From: an uncultured Selenomonadaceae bacterium
GTDB lineage: Bacteria > Bacillota > Negativicutes > Selenomonadales > Selenomonadaceae
DNA length: 64,000 nucleotides
Direction: 5' to 3'
NCBI GenBank assembly: GCA_905234395.1
Contig: CAJOHG010000011.1
Location: 23,845-87,844 of the forward strand
Positions 1-8,003 of the stretch are shown here, in pieces. Made by a program: the position numbers and the translations under genes. The notes beneath the pieces were generated by a model, which saw only the letters and a list, made by a program, of their open reading frames with translations, did not search any database and was not told where the DNA came from. Positions within the stretch are counted from its first letter, which is position 1; every line of letters begins with the position of its first letter.

Positions 1-327
1 TAAATCGAGCCGTTTGAAATCTTTCAGCGCGAGCATTGCCAACAACGCCCGCCACTCTCCGCGAACTTTTTCATGCAAGCCCGTGATGAATTGTTTTGTC
101 GGCTCCAAATCGAACAACGCCATTTTGAACAGCAACGGTCGCGCCCACATGTCCGGGATTGAATCGACCGAGCCCATGTCTTTGATTGATTCGCCGCAAT
201 CGAGACTGTTTGACAGTCCCTGCAAAAAATTTATGTCCGTTTCCTTCCAAATGCCCGCCTGGTCTTTGAGAATTTTCGACACGTCCTCGTTGACTTTCGG
301 CAGCATCGGGAAATACGAATTCGCCAT
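1..327 (-). CDS. Unrecognised protein, N-terminal 109 residues (3' end outside window)
   Basis: An open frame runs from an ATG at 327 leftward to the window edge without a stop. The start is set by a GAGGAG ribosome binding site at 335-340 and by a promoter with an extended -10 just upstream. The visible protein begins MANSYFPMLPKVNEDVSKIL and has a conserved-looking stretch SIPDMWARPLLFKMALFD followed by GEWRALLAMLAL, a mostly helical soluble segment with no signal peptide. I do not recognise the family and give no function. The overlapping plus-strand frame at 14-331 is a shadow: it lacks a ribosome binding site and this strand has promoter, SD and start in order. Confidence 0.7.
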   Translation of the reverse strand, partial: MANSYFPMLPKVNEDVSKILKDQAGIWKETDINFLQGLSNSLDCGESIKDMGSVDSIPDMWARPLLFKMALFDLEPTKQFITGLHEKVRGEWRALLAMLALKDFKRLDL

Positions 328-354
328 TTAAAAACTCCTCTCCAAAGTTTTGCC

Positions 355-370
355 CGCGCCGATTATAGCA
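355..370 (-). promoter_or_regulatory. Extended -10 promoter for the left-edge gene
   Basis: The minus strand reads TGCTATAATCGGCGCG, a perfect TATAAT with an upstream TGN extension, about 28 bases before the ribosome binding site of the left-edge gene. There is no good -35 hexamer, as expected for an extended -10 promoter. Exactly the same 16 bases occur upstream of the ThrE-type exporter gene at 4721-4736. Confidence 0.5.
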
Positions 371-391
371 GAAAAAATTCCAACCGAAAAC

Positions 392-421
392 TTGACAGGC
401 AGATTGACCTAAAATTAAAAT
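392..421 (+). promoter_or_regulatory. Promoter of the RTX gene
   Basis: A perfect TTGACA (392-397) is followed after 18 bases by TAAAAT (416-421). The ATG at 449 has its GAGGAGGAG ribosome binding site at 435-443, giving a very short leader. Confidence 0.5.
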
Positions 422-448
422 GATTAAAATTTTTGAGGAGGAGATTTT

Positions 449-1711
449 ATGGCGACGATTAACAATTTCAATTCTAACACGCTGTTGAGCGGCACGAGCG
501 GCGAAGACAAAATTTACAACTACGCCTCAAGTGTCACCGTCAACGCTGACAATGGCAACGACACCATTAGAAACTATTACGAGGGTCATTACGTTTCAAT
601 TAATGGCGGTAACGGCGACGATGACATTTTTTCACACGACGCTTCCAACATTACGATAAGTGGCGGCTCCGGTAACGATTCTATTCGCAATCGAGCCGGC
701 AACGCAATAATTATCGGCGGCAAGGGTAATGATTTAATTTCTCTCGACAGCGATGCCAAAAATAATGTTATCAAATATGGCTCCGGCGACGGCAACGATT
801 CAATCGTTGGTTTTAACTCGGCTTCGACGCTGAGCATTGCGGGTAGTTCTTACTCGACAAAAAAGAGCAACGGCAATGTCATCGTTACGGTCGGCACGGG
901 CAAGATAACTTTGGAAGGCGCGGCGAGTCTTTCCAAAGTCAATATAAAGAAAACCACCGGCTCTTCGACAACAAAGACAATCACCGACTCGACAAAATCT
1001 CCTGTAACTGTCGGTTCCGCCGTCAAAACGATTGATGCTTCTTCGCGCACAAAGGCTGTTAAAATTACGGGCAACGCTCTCGCCAATACAATCACGGGCG
1101 GTTCTAACAAAGACACATTGTCGGGCGGCGAAGGCAATGACAAACTCATCGGCGGTGCAGGAAACGATTCACTCAGCGGCGGTGACGGCAAGGACACATT
1201 ATCGGGCGGTGCAGGCAATGATAAACTTCTCGGCGGTGCAGGAAACGATTCACTAAGCGGCGGTGACGGCAAGGATACGTTATCGGGCGGTGCAGGCAAT
1301 GACAAACTTCTCGGCGGTGCAGGAAACGATTCAATCAGCGGCGGTGACGGCAAGGACACATTATCGGGCGGTGCAGGCAATGATAAGCTCCTCGGCGGTG
1401 CAGGTAATGATTCACTAAGCGGCGGTAAGGGCAATGATTCGCTTTGGGGCAATGCAGGAGCTGACACCTTCTACTATGCTAAAGGCGACGGCAAAGACGT
1501 TATTTATGGCTTCGCGAACAACGACAAGTTGACGCTCGACGATATAACCTTCAAGACAAGCATGGCGTCTTACAACAAGTCGAAGGGCGAAATTTATTTC
1601 AAAGTCGGCTCCACTGCCAAAGCCATTACCTTGAGCGATTTCACTGCGTCGACTTTCAACATCAACGGCACCAATTACAAAATCAGCGGCTCTAAGCTCG
1701 TCAAGAAATAA
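449..1711 (+). CDS. RTX (hemolysin-type calcium-binding repeat) secreted protein
   Basis: This 420-residue protein has an N-terminal half of irregular glycine/aspartate-rich beta repeats (GNGDDDIF, GSGNDSI, GKGNDLI types) and, from about residue 225 to 345, canonical nonapeptide GGxGxDxLx calcium-binding repeats. The family folds into a calcium-loaded beta roll and is exported by type I secretion using an uncleaved C-terminal signal; no N-terminal signal peptide is visible, which agrees. The last 85 residues (GADTFYYAKGDGKDVIYGF onward) form the usual cap and secretion region. Three near-identical 81-bp units lie inside. ATG at 449 is preceded by GAGGAGGAG with good spacing. No secretion genes are nearby. 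The protein is small for the family and carries no recognisable enzymatic domain, so it is probably a structural, S-layer-like or adhesive surface protein. Confidence 0.85.
   Translation: MATINNFNSNTLLSGTSGEDKIYNYASSVTVNADNGNDTIRNYYEGHYVSINGGNGDDDIFSHDASNITISGGSGNDSIRNRAGNAIIIGGKGNDLISLDSDAKNNVIKYGSGDGNDSIVGFNSASTLSIAGSSYSTKKSNGNVIVTVGTGKITLEGAASLSKVNIKKTTGSSTTKTITDSTKSPVTVGSAVKTIDASSRTKAVKITGNALANTITGGSNKDTLSGGEGNDKLIGGAGNDSLSGGDGKDTLSGGAGNDKLLGGAGNDSLSGGDGKDTLSGGAGNDKLLGGAGNDSISGGDGKDTLSGGAGNDKLLGGAGNDSLSGGKGNDSLWGNAGADTFYYAKGDGKDVIYGFANNDKLTLDDITFKTSMASYNKSKGEIYFKVGSTAKAITLSDFTASTFNINGTNYKISGSKLVKK
1151..1393 (+). repeat. Three tandem 81-bp repeats inside the RTX gene
   Basis: Units 1151-1231, 1232-1312 and 1313-1393 each encode 27 residues comprising three nonapeptides (GGAGNDSLS, GGDGKDTLS, GGAGNDKLL). 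The DNA copies differ at only a few third positions, so the array is recent or homogenised and could change length by recombination in frame. Confidence 0.9.
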
Positions 1712-1729
1712 ATTCATCGCGACAATCTT

Positions 1730-1758
1730 ATCCCGTCAAATGCGGCGGGATTTTTTTT
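1730..1758 (+). terminator. Intrinsic terminator of the RTX gene
   Basis: ATCCCG (1730-1735) pairs with CGGGAT (1746-1751) around a ten-base loop and is followed by an unbroken run of eight T. Confidence 0.75.
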
Positions 1759-1799
1759 GAGATCGAAAATTTTTTATGCGCATTCGTGCGCAAACAAAA

Positions 1800-1830
1800 A
1801 CACCTTCAGCAGAAAAGCCGGAGGCGTTTT
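1800..1830 (-). terminator. Intrinsic terminator after the small secreted protein gene
   Basis: On the minus strand ACGCCTCCGGC pairs with GCTGAAGGTGT (10 of 11 positions including G-U pairs) around TTTTCT, followed by TTTTTG. It lies 14 bases beyond the stop of the gene ending at 1844. Confidence 0.6.
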
Positions 1831-1843
1831 TAATCGCAGTCAA

Positions 1844-2182
1844 TCAGCGGAAGACGAAATTATTTTGTACAAAGCGCGTCAGATTGTAAACGACGGGCGT
1901 TTTATATTTGTCGACTTCGCCGAAAAAACCTTGCGAGCTTTTAACGTAGAACGCACCGTCAAGCCAAAAAGTGTAGCCGATATAAACACAATCGTCGTAT
2001 TTGGCGGCTTTGACTGTGCAACGGAAATTGTAGCCGTCCGTGCCGACGAGCGTCTCCGTCATCAAGTAGGCGTTGTAACCGTCCTCGTAAGTGCCGACGT
2101 ATTGATCATAAGCGGCGGCGCGATTCGGATTCAGCGCAAAAATCGTGACCAGACACATCAGCGCAAAAAAAATTTTTCGCAT
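1844..2182 (-). CDS. Small secreted protein of unknown function
   Basis: A 112-residue protein with a clear Sec signal peptide: MRKIFFALMCLVTIFALNPN then a cleavage-like site RAAA-YD. The mature part (about 85 residues) is rich in Tyr, Phe and Val with two cysteines and looks like a compact beta protein. I chose the ATG at 2182 because GGAGTG at 2190-2195 lies seven bases upstream; a TTG six bases earlier would overlap the ribosome binding site. It follows cysE and the ribosome binding site sits inside the duplicated cysE tail. No family was recognised; the Selenomonas-like background suggests a periplasmic or exported protein. Confidence 0.75.
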   Translation of the reverse strand: MRKIFFALMCLVTIFALNPNRAAAYDQYVGTYEDGYNAYLMTETLVGTDGYNFRCTVKAAKYDDCVYIGYTFWLDGAFYVKSSQGFFGEVDKYKTPVVYNLTRFVQNNFVFR

Positions 2183-2188
2183 CTTCAA

Positions 2189-2290
2189 TCACTCCAATTC
2201 CTTGTCGATTATCGACGTGCGCAAAGCCTCTGCAGAAATTTCAGTGCGGGCGGCGGCAAGTTCAACACAAGAAAATTTATCGGCGAGAAT
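2189..2290 (-). pseudogene. Second, displaced copy of the cysE 3' end
   Basis: Directly after the cysE stop the same frame stays open for 33 codons and then ends in TGA. It encodes a tail containing [17 protein letters not shown], nearly the same as [17 protein letters not shown] inside cysE. The DNA match is 51 bp (2213-2263 against 2351-2401) with about five differences. The segment has no start codon or ribosome binding site of its own, so it is a duplicated gene end rather than a gene. Its last codons carry the ribosome binding site of the next gene. Confidence 0.8.
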
Positions 2291-3142
2291 TTACTTCTTG
2301 TCAAGGTCAACGCGATTGGATGCCTTGTCGCTAAGAGAAATTTCGATTGACGACGTGCGCAAAGCCTCCGCAGAAATTTCGGCACGAGCGGCGGCAAGTT
2401 CCGTTTCCAATTCACTGACACGAGTTTCAAGCCGTTGAATCTGTCTCAACGCAACTTCAATCATTTCGCGTTCAGGGTCGGGCAAAATGTTATGATTCAA
2501 GTCAACGTCAATCTCCTCAAAAAGTTCTGCGCGAAGGTTGGGATTGTTTATGTCGTAACCGCGCTCTTGACAAAGTTCATTGACGGCTTGACGATACTCT
2601 TCCTCATTGTGAACGCGTTTGCCGTGCAGGACGACGACACGTCCGGGAATGCCTACAACAGTTGCGTGCGGAGGGACTTCTTTCAGCACGACGGAGCCTG
2701 CGCCGATTTTTGCATGGTCACCGACTTTGAACGAGCCGAGAACTTTTGCGCCGGTCGCCACGACGACATTGTTGCCGATTGTCGGATGACGTTTTCCTTT
2801 TTCCTTGCCGGTGCCGCCGAGTGTCACGCCTTGATAAAGTGTCACGTTCTTGCCGAGTTCAGCCGTTTCGCCGATAACAATTCCCGTGCCGTGGTCAATG
2901 AAAAGTCCGTCGCCGATTGTCGCGCCGGGATGAATCTCAATTCCCGTCAAGAATCTGCAAAAGTTGGAGACGAGCCGCGCAGAGACAATCCAGCCGTGTT
3001 TGAACAGGGCGTGCGAAATTCTGTGTAACCAAATGGCGTGAAGTCCCGAATAGCACAGGACAACCTCAAGGACGCTTTTTGCCGCAGGATCGCGCTCAAA
3101 GATGACGCGAATATCTTTCTTGATGCGCGAAAAAAATTTCAT
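2291..3142 (-). CDS. cysE: Serine O-acetyltransferase
   Basis: Acetylates L-serine with acetyl-CoA to O-acetylserine, the first committed step of cysteine synthesis, in the cytoplasm. The 283-residue protein has the short N-terminal helical domain and then left-handed beta-helix hexapeptide repeats from about residue 65 ([47 protein letters not shown]), including the catalytic HPGA and DHGTG regions. After the usual end near residue 190 comes an unusual extension of about 90 residues, with a heptad-patterned coiled coil ([20 protein letters not shown]) at the end. ATG at 3142 follows GGAGG by seven bases; an upstream TTG is too close. The C-terminus lies in a duplicated segment, so the present stop may be a recent change. 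Confidence 0.93.
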   Translation of the reverse strand: MKFFSRIKKDIRVIFERDPAAKSVLEVVLCYSGLHAIWLHRISHALFKHGWIVSARLVSNFCRFLTGIEIHPGATIGDGLFIDHGTGIVIGETAELGKNVTLYQGVTLGGTGKEKGKRHPTIGNNVVVATGAKVLGSFKVGDHAKIGAGSVVLKEVPPHATVVGIPGRVVVLHGKRVHNEEEYRQAVNELCQERGYDINNPNLRAELFEEIDVDLNHNILPDPEREMIEVALRQIQRLETRVSELETELAAARAEISAEALRTSSIEISLSDKASNRVDLDKK

Positions 3143-3330
3143 GGACAATCCTCCAACGATAAGATTACGTTAAGTGCGGTGATTAAAACATGTTGGTAAA
3201 GTCACGTTAAAGCGAGCTGAGAGCCGGCGCACAGGGATTTTCAGCAAAGAAAAAGCAGATACTATAAAAATTAAAAGAAATTACAAGCCGAATTAAACGC
3301 ACGAATCAATTTTATAATGATTGGAGGCGT

Positions 3331-4686
3331 TCAATCTTTCAAATCGGTCTCGTAAATTTCCTTGAGCAATTTGTCTTGTTTCTCTTTGCTGCGCCGCTCA
3401 AATGAACGTTTCGCGAAAATGTTGGGCATTGATGCGCCAATCGCTATCGCTAGAATTATCAGTCCTGCGTCGACGCCCGATTGAATCGCCAATAAAAGTT
3501 CGTCAAGCGAGAGTCGGCGAATGTTGATTATCGCGAAGAGCAATCGATAAATCAGCACGCCGGGCACCAGCGGAATAACTGCGGGCACGACCAAGACTAA
3601 TGACGGCGTGTGCAACCAGTGAATCGCGCGGGCAGCAATGACGCTGACCAAGGTCGCTCCGGCTAATGTTCCGACTTCCGAGCCGAATCCGAGTTCAAAG
3701 ACGAAAAAATTTCTCGTGCAAACGCAAATCGCTCCGCCAATCGCCGCCGCATAGAGCAAACGCCTGGGCACATTGAACAGAATCGAAAAACTTGCCGCAC
3801 CAATCGCCGCCGCCGTCGCAAACAACGCATAATCGCTTTCGGGACGCATCGCCAAGTTCGTGAACGAGTCGAAGTCCGCCATGCCAATCGCGAAGACAAT
3901 TCCGAACGTCATTGCGCCGATAATAATTCCCGTGTGCATGATTCGCGCCGCGCCGCTGATTATGTAGGTGTTGAGCATGTCGCTGAAGCCGTTAATCATC
4001 GGAATGCCGGGCACGAGAAATAATGATGCGGCTATCAGCGGATGCCAAGGCGTTGCTGTCGGCAAAAGGTGCGTGAGATATGCGACGATTGTTGCCGTGA
4101 ATGCCGCGAATGTCATCGAGACGTAAGGATTTATTCCGAAACGTTCAGCGCATTGAATTTGGACGACCTTGCCGATAAACGCCGCAATCGTCGTGTAAAT
4201 CGCCGCATTGACATCGCAACCGAACAACGTGCAAAAAGCTCCGCAACCCGTGCCCGCCGATAAAATTGTCAGCCAATGCGGATAACTGCGCGGCGAAGTG
4301 GCAATGGCATTAAGTTCGCCCTTGAATTCGTCCAACGTGTAATGATCTTGCAATGCTCGCCACGTCAAACGGCTAATCGCGGAAATGATTCGCATGTTGA
4401 CGGCGTGCTTGACACATTTTCTAAACGACGTGTGCGAATGGTGTTCGTCGCTGATGTTTAGCATTAACGTCGTGTACATGATGTGCAGGTGAAATTTGTC
4501 GGCGGAAATGCCCATGTAAGCCGCAACGCGTTTCATGTCGCGAACGATTTGACTTGTGTCGGCACCGTTCTCCATGAGCAGCTGTCCGACCGTCAAGAGC
4601 AGTTCGGCTTTCTGTCCGATCTGCGCAAATGCCTCGCGCAACATCTCCCGCTGCTCCTCGTAATAAGTTTTGAAGTCGTTGTCCAT
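3331..4686 (-). CDS. ThrE-type threonine/serine exporter family membrane protein
   Basis: A 451-residue protein joining both halves of the ThrE family: a soluble N-terminal region (about 1-140, with VGQLLMENGADTSQIVRDM), a first membrane block (about 140-290) and a second ThrE_2-like block (about 290-430) with hydrophobic helices such as LVLVVPAVIPLVPGVLIYRL. Family members export threonine and serine by proton motive force. In many Firmicutes the two halves are separate genes; here they are fused. ATG at 4686 is preceded by GAGGAA. Its promoter lies within the loop of the metK terminator hairpin, so it has its own start despite following metK. Substrate is inferred from family only. Confidence 0.8.
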   Translation of the reverse strand: MDNDFKTYYEEQREMLREAFAQIGQKAELLLTVGQLLMENGADTSQIVRDMKRVAAYMGISADKFHLHIMYTTLMLNISDEHHSHTSFRKCVKHAVNMRIISAISRLTWRALQDHYTLDEFKGELNAIATSPRSYPHWLTILSAGTGCGAFCTLFGCDVNAAIYTTIAAFIGKVVQIQCAERFGINPYVSMTFAAFTATIVAYLTHLLPTATPWHPLIAASLFLVPGIPMINGFSDMLNTYIISGAARIMHTGIIIGAMTFGIVFAIGMADFDSFTNLAMRPESDYALFATAAAIGAASFSILFNVPRRLLYAAAIGGAICVCTRNFFVFELGFGSEVGTLAGATLVSVIAARAIHWLHTPSLVLVVPAVIPLVPGVLIYRLLFAIINIRRLSLDELLLAIQSGVDAGLIILAIAIGASMPNIFAKRSFERRSKEKQDKLLKEIYETDLKD

Positions 4687-4704
4687 AATTTGTTCCTCGC
4701 GCTG

Positions 4705-4750
4705 AAAAAAAATTCCCTCTCGCGCCGATTATAGCACACGAGAGAGAATT
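4705..4750 (-). terminator. Terminator of metK enclosing the next promoter
   Basis: On the minus strand AATTCTCTCTCG (4750-4739) pairs with CGAGAGGGAATT (4722-4711) over 12 bp, followed by eight T. The 16-base loop contains TGCTATAATCGGCGCG, the promoter of the ThrE-type gene, so the stop signal of one gene surrounds the start signal of the next. Confidence 0.75.
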
Positions 4751-4757
4751 TAAACAA
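4728..4757 (-). promoter_or_regulatory. Promoter of the ThrE-type exporter gene
   Basis: TTGTTT, 18-base spacer, then TATAAT (4733-4728) with a TGC extended -10. The core 16 bases are identical to the promoter at 355-370. Confidence 0.5.
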
Positions 4758-4775
4758 CGAAATAATCTTGTCGAT

Positions 4776-5963
4776 TCAAATGCCGGCAGATTTGCGCAAG
4801 GCGTCGACTTTGTCAAGGCGTTCCCAGGGAAATTCAACGTCCGTCCTGCCGAAGTGACCGTAAGCCGAAGTCGGACGATAAATCGGGCGTCTAAGGTCGA
4901 GCATCTTGATTATTCCGGCGGGTCGCAAGTCGAAATTCTCCTTAACGATTTTTTCGATAAGCTCCTCGTCAATTTTTGCCGTGCCGTGACTGTCAACGCG
5001 AACACTGACAGGATAAGCCACGCCGATTGCGTAGGCGAGCTGAATTTCGCATTCATCAGCCAAACCTGCCGCGACGATATTTTTCGCGACGTAACGAGCC
5101 GCATAGGACGCCGAACGGTCAACTTTCGTTGGATCTTTGCCGCTGAAAGCTCCGCCGCCGTGACGTGCCCAGCCGCCGTAAGTGTCGACGATGATTTTTC
5201 TGCCGGTCAAGCCGCTGTCGCCTTGCGGGCCGCCGATAACGAATTTGCCCGTGGGATTGACGAAAAATTTTGTCTCCGCCGTCAACAGTTCAGCGGGAAT
5301 AACGGACTTGATGACGTGCTCAATCATATCGCGTTTGATTTGCTCAAGCGAAACGTCGGGATTGTGTTGCGTGGAAATGACGACGGTATCGACTGCAACG
5401 GGCTTGCGACCTTCATAAGCGACGGTGACTTGAGTTTTGCCGTCGGGACGCAGATAATCAACTTCGTGCGTGACTTTGCGGACTTCGGCAAGACGACGCG
5501 CTAACTTATGCGACAGAGAAATTGGCAACGGCATAAATTCGGGAGTCTCGTTTGTCGCGTAGCCAAACATCATTCCCTGGTCTCCTGCGCCAATCGCATC
5601 TTCAATCGCCATATCGCCTTCACGAGCCTCAATCGATTTGTTGACGCCTTGAGCAATGTCGGGCGACTGTTCATCAAGCGAAACAAGCACTCCGACGGTG
5701 TCCGCGTCAAAGCCGTAAGCCGAATTCGTATAACCGATTTCTCGAATCGCGCCGCGAATTATTTTGGGAATGTCAACGTAACAAGTCGTGGAAATTTCTC
5801 CGACGACGTGAACTTGCCCGGTCGTCACGAGCGTTTCACAGGCGACGCGCCCGACGGGATCTTGTTCTATAATCGCGTCCAATATGCTGTCGGAAATTCT
5901 GTCCGCAACTTTGTCGGGATGACCTTCGGTCACGGATTCGGAAGTGAATAAAATTCTGCGCAT
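4776..5963 (-). CDS. metK: S-adenosylmethionine synthetase
   Basis: Makes S-adenosylmethionine from methionine and ATP in the cytoplasm. The 395-residue protein has full family length and the hallmark motifs: GHPDK at residues 14-18 (ATP binding), [12 protein letters not shown] near residue 115, the P-loop-like [21 protein letters not shown] near 245 and the final GHFGR. ATG at 5963 is preceded by GTGAGG with good spacing. It is a single-gene unit: promoter at 6002-6030 and its own terminator at 4705-4750. No SAM riboswitch is possible in the roughly 30-base leader. Confidence 0.97.
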   Translation of the reverse strand: MRRILFTSESVTEGHPDKVADRISDSILDAIIEQDPVGRVACETLVTTGQVHVVGEISTTCYVDIPKIIRGAIREIGYTNSAYGFDADTVGVLVSLDEQSPDIAQGVNKSIEAREGDMAIEDAIGAGDQGMMFGYATNETPEFMPLPISLSHKLARRLAEVRKVTHEVDYLRPDGKTQVTVAYEGRKPVAVDTVVISTQHNPDVSLEQIKRDMIEHVIKSVIPAELLTAETKFFVNPTGKFVIGGPQGDSGLTGRKIIVDTYGGWARHGGGAFSGKDPTKVDRSASYAARYVAKNIVAAGLADECEIQLAYAIGVAYPVSVRVDSHGTAKIDEELIEKIVKENFDLRPAGIIKMLDLRRPIYRPTSAYGHFGRTDVEFPWERLDKVDALRKSAGI

Positions 5964-6001
5964 TCTTATGCCTCACTTTCTTGTATTGCTGATATACGGG
6001 C

Positions 6002-6030
6002 AAGCTACCACAAATGCTTTGCACTGTCAA
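6002..6030 (-). promoter_or_regulatory. Promoter of metK
   Basis: Perfect TTGACA (6030-6025 on the minus strand), 17-base spacer, TAGCTT (6007-6002), 39 bases before the metK ATG. Confidence 0.5.
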
Positions 6031-6038
6031 GAAACGGT

Positions 6039-6752
6039 CTAACGTTCACAAGCAATGAAACTTTTCAACTTGTCGACGCTCGTGTTGAGAATCAGAGACT
6101 CGTTGAAATTTATCTCGCGCAAAAATTCTTCCGCCAATGTGAATTCGCCGACAGCCGACGGATCGTGCGCATCGGAGCTGACGATTATCGGCACGGAAAA
6201 TTTTTCACACAACGCAAGCATCGTCCGATAATTTTCGTAACAATTCAGCCGCACATGTTTCTTGACGAGAGAGCTGTTGTTGAGCTCAAGGGCGACGTGA
6301 AAATTTTTCGCGCCTTCGACGAGCCGAGCATAATTCAGCGGCGTGTGATCGTCATCGGGATGCGACACGAAGAAAATTTTTTCATTGCTCATGCACGAAA
6401 GGAGATTGTCCGTATTTTTCTCGCGCCCGACGTTTTCATAACATTGAATGTGAATGCCCGCAATGCCGAAGTCCAATTTGTCGATAAGCTCTTGGTCAAG
6501 GTCAAGCGTGCCGTCGTTTAGAACGTCAATTTCGCAACCGTGAAGAATTTCGACGCCGTAAAGCGTTCGCGGAATGACAAACAAGTTTCGGAAATAGAAC
6601 GGGTCAATCGCGCCGGGAATTTTCGGACCGTGTTCAGCGAAGCCCAAAAGTTTCAAGCCGCGTTCACAAGCCGCCTGCGCCATTTCGCGAATCGTGCCGT
6701 AAGCGTGTCCGCTGGCTATCGTGTGCGTGTGAATGTCAAGAATCAAATTCAT
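6039..6752 (-). CDS. PHP-domain phosphoesterase (YcdX-like)
   Basis: A 237-residue stand-alone PHP (polymerase and histidinol phosphatase) domain. Metal-binding motifs are visible in order: DIHTHT near residue 5, FAEHGP near 40, a central E and HxH-type position (HIQCYENV), SHPDDDH near 145 and the late SSDAHDP near 200. These trinuclear-metal enzymes hydrolyse phosphate esters; the physiological substrate of the YcdX branch is not known. The frame stays open far upstream, but ATG 6752 gives the correct PHP start and has a weak AGGA upstream. The longer frame would run across the cheV leader. Divergently transcribed from cheV. Confidence 0.85.
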   Translation of the reverse strand: MNLILDIHTHTIASGHAYGTIREMAQAACERGLKLLGFAEHGPKIPGAIDPFYFRNLFVIPRTLYGVEILHGCEIDVLNDGTLDLDQELIDKLDFGIAGIHIQCYENVGREKNTDNLLSCMSNEKIFFVSHPDDDHTPLNYARLVEGAKNFHVALELNNSSLVKKHVRLNCYENYRTMLALCEKFSVPIIVSSDAHDPSAVGEFTLAEEFLREINFNESLILNTSVDKLKSFIACER

Positions 6753-6896
6753 TTCGTCACGTCCTTTGCAATGTTTTGACGTGATTTTATCAACTGCCTT
6801 CGACGCGTTCAAGCTCACGAAAAATTTTGTCACGTGAAGGATTAAAAATTTTAACGGCGAAATTTTATCGAACAAAACATTTCGGAGGCGAATTTG

Positions 6897-7856
6897 ATGG
6901 CAAAAGATAAAGTACGCAAAGGAACGGCAACTCTCGGCGATTCCAAAGGCATTTTGCTTGAGAGCGGCACGAACGAATTTGAGATAGTCGAGTTCAGCAT
7001 TGGCGGCGTCAATTACGGCATAAACGTTGCAAAAGTTCGCGAGGTCATCCAACGCATTCCCGTCACTGCAATGCCGCAAGCTCATCCTTACGTTGACGGT
7101 CTGTTCACTCTGCGCGGCAAGGCAATTCCGCTGGTCAATCTTCCTCGCTGTCTTAACGTCACCAACGGCGAAGATTCAAAGAACATCATCGTCACGGAAA
7201 TTAACAACTTCGACATCGGTTTCCTCGTGGAAAATGTTTCGCGCATTCACCGCATTTCGTGGAAAGATATGGAGCCGTCGCCCGAAGTCGGCGATCAAAG
7301 TCGCGTCGTCGGAATAATCAAGATGCCCGACAGAATTGTCCTGCTGTTGGATTTTGAAACGATTATCGCGGAGATTAATCCCGAAATTAACGCCAAACTC
7401 ACCACCGTTGCCGACGCCGACTCAGACGTTCGCGCAATGCGTGCCGAATTTCATGTTGTCGTTGCGGAAGATTCGCCGATGTTGCGCGATTTGCTCGTGT
7501 CCACGTTGCATGATTCGGGCTATCGTTTCGTTCGCGATTTCGGCAACGGTCAAGACGCGTGGGAATATCTGCAAGGTCTCGCCAAAAAGGAAGGTGCCAT
7601 TTCCGAACACGTCGGCATAATCGTTTCCGATGTCGAAATGCCCAAAATGGACGGTCACAGATTCCTTAAACTCGTTCGTGCCAGCGACAAGCTCCGCGAC
7701 GTGCCGTTTGTTCTGTTCTCGTCGCTCATCAATGAAGAAATGCGCTTGAAAGGCGAAGAACTCGGCGCGAGTGCTCAAATTTCCAAGCCGGAAATCGGAC
7801 AGCTCATCGACCTGCTTGACAAATTCATCTTCGGCAAAAAGCAAGTCAACATTTGA
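6897..7856 (+). CDS. cheV: Chemotaxis coupling protein with receiver domain (CheV)
   Basis: A 319-residue two-domain protein. Residues about 25-160 are a CheW-like coupling domain (EIVEFSIGGVNYGINVAKVRE, LRGKAIPLVNLPRCL) that links chemoreceptors to CheA. Residues about 185-315 are a response-regulator receiver domain with the acidic pair near ED in VVAEDSP, the phosphoacceptor D245 in VSDVEMPKMDGH, the conserved S in FSSL and K in SKPEIG. Phosphorylated CheV takes part in adaptation. ATG at 6897 follows GGAGG (6884-6888) by eight bases, better than TTG 6894. Fits the flagellar genes at 42-51 kb; no other chemotaxis genes are in the window. Confidence 0.92.
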   Translation: MAKDKVRKGTATLGDSKGILLESGTNEFEIVEFSIGGVNYGINVAKVREVIQRIPVTAMPQAHPYVDGLFTLRGKAIPLVNLPRCLNVTNGEDSKNIIVTEINNFDIGFLVENVSRIHRISWKDMEPSPEVGDQSRVVGIIKMPDRIVLLLDFETIIAEINPEINAKLTTVADADSDVRAMRAEFHVVVAEDSPMLRDLLVSTLHDSGYRFVRDFGNGQDAWEYLQGLAKKEGAISEHVGIIVSDVEMPKMDGHRFLKLVRASDKLRDVPFVLFSSLINEEMRLKGEELGASAQISKPEIGQLIDLLDKFIFGKKQVNI

Positions 7857-7867
7857 ATCGACAATCA

Positions 7868-7914
7868 AAAAGTGGTCTAGGGTCAGAGAAATTTTCTGAT
7901 CCTTGACCACTTTT
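7868..7914. terminator. Bidirectional terminator between cheV and thiD
   Basis: AAAAGTGGTC pairs with GACCACTTTT over ten bases, with a second inner stem GGTCAGA/TCTGATCC. A and T runs flank both sides, so it can stop cheV (plus) and thiD (minus) transcription. Confidence 0.75.
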
Positions 7915-7926
7915 AAATTTGCGTCG

Positions 7927-8002
7927 TTCAAAGCGACTGCCGGGCTTGAAAATTTAACGTGACTTTCAAAGCGACTGCCGGGCTTGAAAATTTAACGTGA
8001 CG
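7927..8002. repeat. Two tandem 38-bp units next to the thiD stop
   Basis: Copies 7927-7964 and 7965-8002 are identical except the last base. Each contains ACTGCCGGGCTTGAAA, which resembles ACTGCCGCGCAGATTGAAA at the thiD 3' end (from 8018), so the pair may have arisen by copying the end of thiD. Confidence 0.85.
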
Positions 8003-8003
8003 T

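Noticed and set aside
1151..1393. CRISPR-like array
   Set aside because: The 81-bp repeats are coding, contiguous and without spacers; no CRISPR array or cas gene is in the window.
850..1467. 205-residue Pro/Ser-rich frame opposite the RTX gene
   Set aside because: It is the mirror of the GGxGxD repeats, with no ribosome binding site; codon bias of the plus strand creates it.
4854..5504. 216-residue plus-strand frame opposite metK
   Set aside because: metK is unmistakable on the minus strand; the GC-skewed codon pattern opens shadow frames across the window.
5964..6038. SAM riboswitch upstream of metK
   Set aside because: The promoter leaves only about 30 bases of leader, far too short for any SAM riboswitch.
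6753..7085. N-terminal extension of the PHP phosphoesterase
   Set aside because: The 111 extra codons overlap the cheV start on the other strand and precede a proper PHP start; no ribosome binding site supports them.
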